From contig CAVSKK010000001.1 of assembly GCA_963728535.1 (NCBI GenBank), positions 744,001-808,000 on the forward strand: a stretch of DNA of 64,000 nt, written 5' to 3'. Positions within the stretch are counted from its first letter, which is position 1. Each line of letters starts with the position of its first letter. The DNA is from VAXT01 sp963728535 (lineage in GTDB: Bacteria; Actinomycetota; Thermoleophilia; Gaiellales; Gaiellaceae). This document shows positions 59,227 to 64,000 of the stretch, one piece after another. The notes under the pieces are model-generated. The model was not told the origin of the DNA. It searched no databases and saw only the letters and a list, made by a program, of their open reading frames with translations. Position numbers and translations under genes: made by a program.

Positions 59227-60066
59227 GTGGGCTTCCTCCCCACGGCGAGGAACCTGCTCAAGGCGTGGCTCTTGCTCCTTGGCTTCTGCGCGCTCGTCGG
59301 GGGTCTCGGATGGCTGGTCGGCGGCTACCGAATCGCGTCCATCTCGTTCTTCTGCGCGCTTTTGGCCGCGGCCTCGCTCTACTGGTACCTGGACCGGGTC
59401 GCGCCCGGGATGGTCAAGGCACGCAAGCTGGCCGCTGCCGAGGCTCCGCTCTTCCAGGCGACCGTCGAGCGCCTCGCGGGGCGGGTCGGCGTCCCGCGCC
59501 CGCGTCTGTATCTGATCGCGGACGCCCATCCGCGAGCCTTTGCAGCAGGCCGTGGGCCGAACGGCTCGTCGCTTGCGATCAGCACCGGGCTCCTGGCGGC
59601 GGCGCAGCCTGCGGAGCTCGAGGGGATCGTTGCCCACGAGTTGGTGCACATCCGGAACCGAGACGTCCTCGTCCAGACGACCGTGGCGGTGCTGGCCGGC
59701 TTTCTGATCGAGTCGAGCCGGATCGGCGGGTGGCTCCAGCGTGCGCTGCTCTTCTTGCTGGCGCCGCTCGCGGCCGCCTTCACGCATCTGCTCCTCTCTC
59801 CCGGACGCGAGTTCGCCGCGGATCGCGAAGCGGCTCGGATCTGCGAGTCACCGCACGGGCTCGCCGACGGGCTCCTGCGCCTGGAGGCGGCCGGTTCGTT
59901 CGTCGAATTTCGCGCGAGCCCCGCGACCGAGCCGCTTTACACGGTGAACCCGTTTGCCGAGGAGGGTCTCGCCGCGATGTTCGTGACACACCCGCCGCTG
60001 GGAGAGCGCGTCCGGCGCCTGCGCGGGCTCGATCCCGATTGGCAGACGAAGCTCGAAGCGGCCTAG
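59227..60066 (+). CDS. M48 family membrane zinc metalloprotease, HtpX-like
   Basis: HtpX-like proteases degrade damaged membrane proteins. The protein has N-terminal membrane helices (LLKAWLLLLGFCALVGGLGW, SISFFCALLAAASLYW), the zinc site H-E-x-x-H in GIVAHELVHIRNRD, and the third ligand region LSPGREFAADREAARI. At 279 residues it is full length and, unlike the M48 gene at 26492-27723, its frame is intact. Confidence 0.9.
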   Translation: MGFLPTARNLLKAWLLLLGFCALVGGLGWLVGGYRIASISFFCALLAAASLYWYLDRVAPGMVKARKLAAAEAPLFQATVERLAGRVGVPRPRLYLIADAHPRAFAAGRGPNGSSLAISTGLLAAAQPAELEGIVAHELVHIRNRDVLVQTTVAVLAGFLIESSRIGGWLQRALLFLLAPLAAAFTHLLLSPGREFAADREAARICESPHGLADGLLRLEAAGSFVEFRASPATEPLYTVNPFAEEGLAAMFVTHPPLGERVRRLRGLDPDWQTKLEAA

Positions 60067-60575
60067 TCCAGGTCCCCCGGAAGCAGCGAGAAAATGACCG
60101 AGTCCCGGCGGCCCTCGCGGAACTTCGCATGGCACCTCAGAACCCCTTCGCGCGTGAAGCCGGCCTTCTCCGCGACGCGTTGGGAGGCGGCATTCTCCGG
60201 ATGGGTCGTCAGCTCGAGCCGCTCGACGTCACCTTCCGTCACGGCCCAGCGGGCGAGCAGCGTCGTCGCCGTCGTCGCGATTCCGCGCCCGCGCGCCTGC
60301 TTCGTGACCCAGTAGCCGATCGATCCGACCTCGCCGAGCCGCACCTCGATTGCTCCTTGGACCTCGCCGCTCGGCGCGTCGACGATGAGAAACGTCCGTG
60401 CGAGGCCGCCCTTGTTGACCGACGAGATCCAGTCCTGTGCGTCCGCCTCCCGATAGGGGTTCGGGAAATACGGAATGAAGCGCGCAAGCTCTTCGTCCTG
60501 ACAGGCCGCCGTCACCGCCGGCGCGTCGGACTCGGCGGGCGGCCGGAGCAGCAAGTCGCCGTCGCGGAGCTCCAC
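60063..60575 (-). CDS. GNAT family N-acetyltransferase, RimJ/RimL type
   Basis: The protein has the RimJ/RimL-type GNAT fold. The acetyl-CoA binding motif is GYWVTKQARGRGIATTA, and ELTTHPENAASQRVAEKAGFTREGVLR is the typical C-terminal part. It is expected to acetylate the N terminus of a ribosomal protein, or a small molecule. Confidence 0.88.
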   Translation of the reverse strand: MELRDGDLLLRPPAESDAPAVTAACQDEELARFIPYFPNPYREADAQDWISSVNKGGLARTFLIVDAPSGEVQGAIEVRLGEVGSIGYWVTKQARGRGIATTATTLLARWAVTEGDVERLELTTHPENAASQRVAEKAGFTREGVLRCHAKFREGRRDSVIFSLLPGDLD

Positions 60576-60637
60576 GGGGGCGATCGTACCCCGAAAGAAA
60601 AATGGCCCGGAGTCGTGTGATTCAAAGGCACGGCGGA

Positions 60638-60655
60638 GCCAGACTGAAGTCTGGC
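60638..60655. repeat. 18-bp palindrome 3' of 5S rRNA
   Basis: GCCAGACTGAAGTCTGGC is close to a perfect inverted repeat (central TGAA). The same element lies on the other side of the 5S gene at 60812-60829. It may be the terminator hairpin of the rRNA operon. Confidence 0.7.
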
Positions 60656-60677
60656 ACCGCGTGTTGGTGAAAAATAA

Positions 60678-60793
<116 letters not shown>

Positions 60794-60811
60794 AGGTTGC
60801 TGCATTCCCGT

Positions 60812-60829
60812 GCCAGACTTCAGTCTGGC
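60812..60829. repeat. 18-bp palindrome between 23S and 5S rRNA
   Basis: GCCAGACTTCAGTCTGGC is a near-perfect palindrome matching 60638-60655. The pair brackets the 5S gene as inverted copies and may help process or terminate the transcript. Confidence 0.7.
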
Positions 60830-61049
60830 TTGGGCGTGCAATCCCTTTCAAAGTTGTCAGCTCGACTGACGAGTGGTGCGTTGCGCACCCTCAAAACTCC
60901 ATAGCAGCTAACACGTGTTCTAAATCAAGACCTCGGGCAATTAGTACGGGTCCGCTGAACGGATTGCTCCGCTTGCACGTCCCGCCTATCAACGTGGTGG
61001 TCTCCCACGGCCCTTACTCCCTCTAGGGGATGGGAAGCCTCATCTCGAG

Positions 61050-61086
<37 letters not shown>

Positions 61087-61202
61087 ATCCAGACGTAGCT
61101 AATCAGCAGCGCCGTTGGCACGACGACTGATACACCAGCGGTCTGTTCGTCTCGGTCCTCTCGTACTAGAGACGACTCCTCTCAAGCTTCCAGCGCCCAT
61201 GG

Positions 61203-61287
<85 letters not shown>

Positions 61288-61291
61288 ACTC

Positions 61292-61332
<41 letters not shown>

Positions 61333-61363
61333 CTTCCGTCGATGTGGACTCTTGGGAAGGATA

Positions 61364-61398
<35 letters not shown>

Positions 61399-61551
61399 AC
61401 GACGGCAATTCCACTCTCTACCGTCGGGTCACTAAGGCCTGCTTTCGCACCTGCTCGACTTGTCAGTCTCGCAGTCAAGCTCCCTTGTGCCTTTACACTC
61501 TGCGCACGATTTCCAACCGTGCTGAGGGAACCTTTGCGCGCCTCCGTTACA

Positions 61552-61589
<38 letters not shown>

Positions 61590-61869
61590 ACACTGTTCCC
61601 GACCCGGATTACGGCATCGGGTTAGAAGCCCAGAACACGAGGGGTGGTATCCCAAGGGTGGCTCCACGACGACTGGCGTCGCCGGTTCAAAGCCTCCCAC
61701 CTATCCTGGACAACGCATCCCAGACTCCAATGTCAAGCTGCAGTAAAGGTGCACGGGGTCTTTCCGTCCAACCACGGGTACTCGGTATCTTCACCGAGAC
61801 TACAATTTCACCGGATCCCTCGTTGAGACAGCGCCCAAGTCGTTACGCCATTCGTGCAGGTCGGAACTT

Positions 61870-62148
61870 CGCGTTCATCCTCTGTTTCCAGAGGCGCAGA
61901 CTATCCCTTCACCCTGGCGAACCAGGGGCCGGCGTCTCATCAGACTTCTAGATTTGCCGAAGCAGTAAGTCCGATGTCACGTCCCGAAGGACGATCAGTC
62001 GTTACGGGGTCAAACTCTCTCGAGTCGACTTCCCACGGGATTACCCTTTCGCTATTACGGCGTCCTTGAAAGCGCCGCGTACGAGGAGGGCTTCCCCGTT
62101 ATTAGCCGGTTTGTCACTGAGATCACTCCCAGATCGGGCAATTCGATT
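61870..62148 (-). ncRNA. Group I intron at 23S position 1951 (ORF-less, 279 nt)
   Basis: The insertion follows U1951 (62149) and ends with G at 61870; the 3' exon resumes AAGTTCCGACC. The intron starts AATCGAATTGCCCGAT, whose GCCCGA pairs perfectly with the 5' exon end TCGGGT through the required U-G pair, a textbook P1. Core-like segments are CGTAACGACTGATCG (R-like) and AAGGGATAGTCTGCG (S-like). It carries no ORF. Its size suits a minimal self-splicing ribozyme. Confidence 0.9.
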
Positions 62149-62168
62149 ACCCGACAAGGAATTTCGCT
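62149..62168 (-). rRNA. 23S rRNA micro-exon of 20 nt between the two introns
   Basis: The 20 nt AGCGAAATTCCTTGTCGGGT correspond exactly to E. coli A1932 to U1951. They are isolated between the two introns, so correct 23S rRNA needs both to be spliced out. The same region is split by introns at 1917 and 1951 in Coxiella burnetii with a 34-bp exon between. Confidence 0.9.
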
Positions 62169-62950
62169 TGAGGTCTTATCCAGCCATGTCCTGACTGGAC
62201 GGATGTCACTCCTTGGATGAACATCCCTGCATGTCGCCATGCAGACGGGACCATCTCATCATCCGATGTCTCGGATGTCTGGCGTATGGCCTCTGAGGAT
62301 TCTGACGAGCTCGTGCCTGGGTTTACGTCGATTCATCGTCGTCGCGATCTCCGCAATCTCCGCCAGACCATCGCTGGTCAGGTGGTGATCTTTTGCCATT
62401 AGCTCGACGCAATAAGCGAACTTTGCGAAGTCGAACCGCTTAGCTGTACGAAGTGAATTCTGCTGAAAGAACGGGATTATCCGCTCCAGCAACTCTTGAC
62501 GGCGACAAACCACGTAGCGGTAGGGGTGCTCCCGATGGTTGTCAGACCTTCGGTTGATGTACACCTTTCCCACTCCAAAGAACTCACGGAGCTCGTGAAG
62601 ACACGCGACGCTACTCGCGCCCTGAGTCACCACGAAGTCATGCGAGACTTGGTATCCGGTTCTGTAGCCTTTTTCGTCCCGTCCGGTCGTGTTGCCGAAC
62701 CAGACCAATTGAGAAGCAACCTTCTCCGTCTACAAAACCAATCACCCAACCACGGAACTCGCTCAGCCTTTCCTGCTGATTTTCCGCACCCGACACGTTG
62801 TCACCATGGTAAACGTCCAACCGGACGTTACGAGGTAGTGCGGGATACACGGGTTTTCCAGCATATAGCCAAATGCACACCGCGCAGTTACCTACGCGGG
62901 GGGCAGCGAATTGCCTCCAAGGACATTACTCTGTCCTTTTCGGCCACGTT
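62169..62950 (-). ncRNA. Group I intron at 23S position 1931 with homing endonuclease ORF (782 nt)
   Basis: The intron follows GGT (U1931, 62951) and ends before AGCGAAATT. Core elements are present: a P-like segment (TATATGCTGGAAAACCC), a Q-like segment (AAAATCAGCAGGAAAG), an R-like segment (CCTCAGAGGCCATACG), and an S-like segment (GATGAGATGGTCC). The last nucleotide appears to be A, not the usual G. The ORF lies between Q and R and reads into the P and Q parts. A GUCCUUGG stretch can pair with the 5' exon CUAAGG except at the U-G position, so the 5' pairing is less clear than in the second intron. Confidence 0.88.
62259..62880 (-). pseudogene. LAGLIDADG homing endonuclease, frameshifted at an A5 run
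   Basis: Frame one (GTG 62880 on) starts CIWLYAGKPVYP, which is the translated ribozyme core, and reaches the single LAGLIDADG motif (GWVIGFVDGEGCFSIGLVRQ). At the A5 run 62670-62674 it must shift by one to continue as KGYRTGYQVSHDFVVTQGAS to the end. With four As the product would be about 206 residues, of the single-motif I-CreI-like, homodimeric kind. The break may be a natural inactivation or a sequencing error. Confidence 0.88.
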
Positions 62951-64000
62951 ACCTTAGGACGGTTATAGTTACCGCCGCCGTTTACCGGGGCTTGATTTCA
63001 AGGCTTCGCCCCGAAGGACTAACCTCTCCACTTGACCTTCCGGCACCGGGCAGGCGTCAGCCCCTATACGTCGTCTTACGACTTCGCAGAGACCTGTGTT
63101 TTTGGTAAACAGTCGCTTGGGCCGTTTCACTGCGGCCCCCTCGAGCTAGACCCGAATGGGCTTCACTCTACCGGGGCGCCCCTTCTCCCGAAGTTACGGG
63201 GCCATTTTGCCGAGTTCCTTAACGAGGGTTCTTCCGATCACCTTGGTATTCTCTACCTGCCTACCTGTGTCGGTTTTGGTACGGGCACGCTCCACCTCCC
63301 TAGAGGCTTTTCTCGGAGGCATGGCTTCAAGAGCTTCGCCCCTTTCAGGGCTCGGCATCCCGTCTCAGACTTAATGGCCGGCGGATTTACCTACCGACCG
63401 TCCTACACGGTTACCCCAGGACAACCATCGCCTGGGTCTCCTTAGCCTACCTCGTCCCCCCATCGGTGATAACGGTGGATACGTGGTACTGGAATATCAA
63501 CCAGTTGGCCATCGCCTACGCCTTTCGGCCTCGGCTTAGGTCCCGACTAACCCTGAGTAGATTAGCTTTACTCAGGAACCCTTAGGCATTCGGTGGAGGA
63601 GTTTCTCACTCCTCTTTCGTTACTCATGCCAGCATTCTCACTTCCCAGCTCTCCACAAAGGCTTACGCCTCTGCTTCACAGACCTGGGAACGCTCCCCTA
63701 CCACTCCGCTTGCGCGAAGTCCGTGGCTTCGGCTCCTGACTTGAGCCCCGTTACATTGTCCGCGCCCGATCACTTGACCAGTGAGCTGTTACGCACTCTT
63801 TTAATGGTGGCTGCTTCTAAGCCAACATCCTGGTTGTCTCGGCAATCGAACATCGTTTCCCACTTAGTCAGGAATTAGGGGCCTTAGCCGACGGTCTGGG
63901 CTGTTTCCCTTTCGAGCACGAAGCTTATCCCCCGCACTCTGACTGCCATGCTCTGGAATACCGGTATTCGGAGTTTGCCTGAGGTCGGTAAGCTGGTAGG

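Noticed and set aside
62496..62957. Plus-strand ORF inside the 1931 intron
   Set aside because: It is antisense to the LAGLIDADG ORF and ribozyme core, with no protein signature.
62951..62965. Change of conserved G1921 to C in helix 69
   Set aside because: The partner base 1909 is G instead of C, so the pair is kept; the change is compensatory and not a defect.

Overview
The window is GC-rich, densely packed chromosomal DNA from a bacterium. WhiA, an actinobacterial-type SOS box, CorA pairs, a class I fructose-bisphosphate aldolase, HemQ and many secreted orphan proteins suggest a deep-branching actinobacterium of the Thermoleophilia/Gaiellales kind. That placement is inferred from gene content and was not computed. 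Genes mostly sit in short runs of two to four, often with 1-nt (TAATG, TAGTG) or 4-nt (ATGA, GTGA) stop/start overlaps.

Layout. 1-4.6 kb: the end of a pyr operon (pyrR with a PyrR-binding RNA loop and a 15-codon leader), an S9 peptidase, and a methyltransferase / DUF2007 / RNase Z run. 4.7-10 kb: an HD-GYP protein, a LysM mini-protein under two SOS boxes, a secreted glycosidase-like protein, and an apparent D-glutamate catabolic pair (dgcN-dgcA). 10-20 kb: mostly secreted or membrane proteins (M43 protease, cupredoxin-like pair, RTX protein, two CorA transporters), an Erm-like methyltransferase and tRNA-Arg. 20-33 kb: central carbon metabolism (fba, glpX, and a gap-pgk-tpiA-gpmI operon), argS, a frameshifted ion channel, a badly frameshifted M48 peptidase and an ECF sigma factor. 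33-54 kb: a second and third glycosidase paralogue, whiA-ogt, an orphan Hcp-like protein, pruA, a sialidase-like protein, uvrC, hemQ, a bcp-type peroxiredoxin, a subtilase, an SGNH hydrolase and a tRNA-Leu with decayed extra copies. 54-60.6 kb: tRNA-Asn, dnaG-dgt, an SDR, a histidine phosphatase, an HtpX-like peptidase and a GNAT enzyme. 60.6-64 kb: 5S rRNA and the 3' two thirds of a 23S rRNA gene, both on the minus strand.

The most remarkable locus is the 23S gene. Two group I introns interrupt it at positions equivalent to E. coli 1931 and 1951 and leave a 20-nt micro-exon between them. The first (782 nt) carries a LAGLIDADG homing endonuclease gene broken by one base in an A5 run, and it appears to end in A rather than the canonical G. 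The second (279 nt) has no ORF and shows a clean P1 pairing and a terminal G. Other points worth following are the paired SOS boxes on a YneA/ChiZ-like division-inhibitor candidate, an ArgS without the HIGH signature, the pyrR leader, decayed tRNA duplications, and families of palindromic intergenic repeats.

Several genes carry single-base frameshifts or an in-frame stop (ion channel, M48 peptidase, sialidase signal peptide, homing endonuclease, a 53.2-kb membrane protein, perhaps the flippase-like gene). Some may be assembly errors. All coordinates, motifs and overlaps were read by eye from the sequence; no database search was run.
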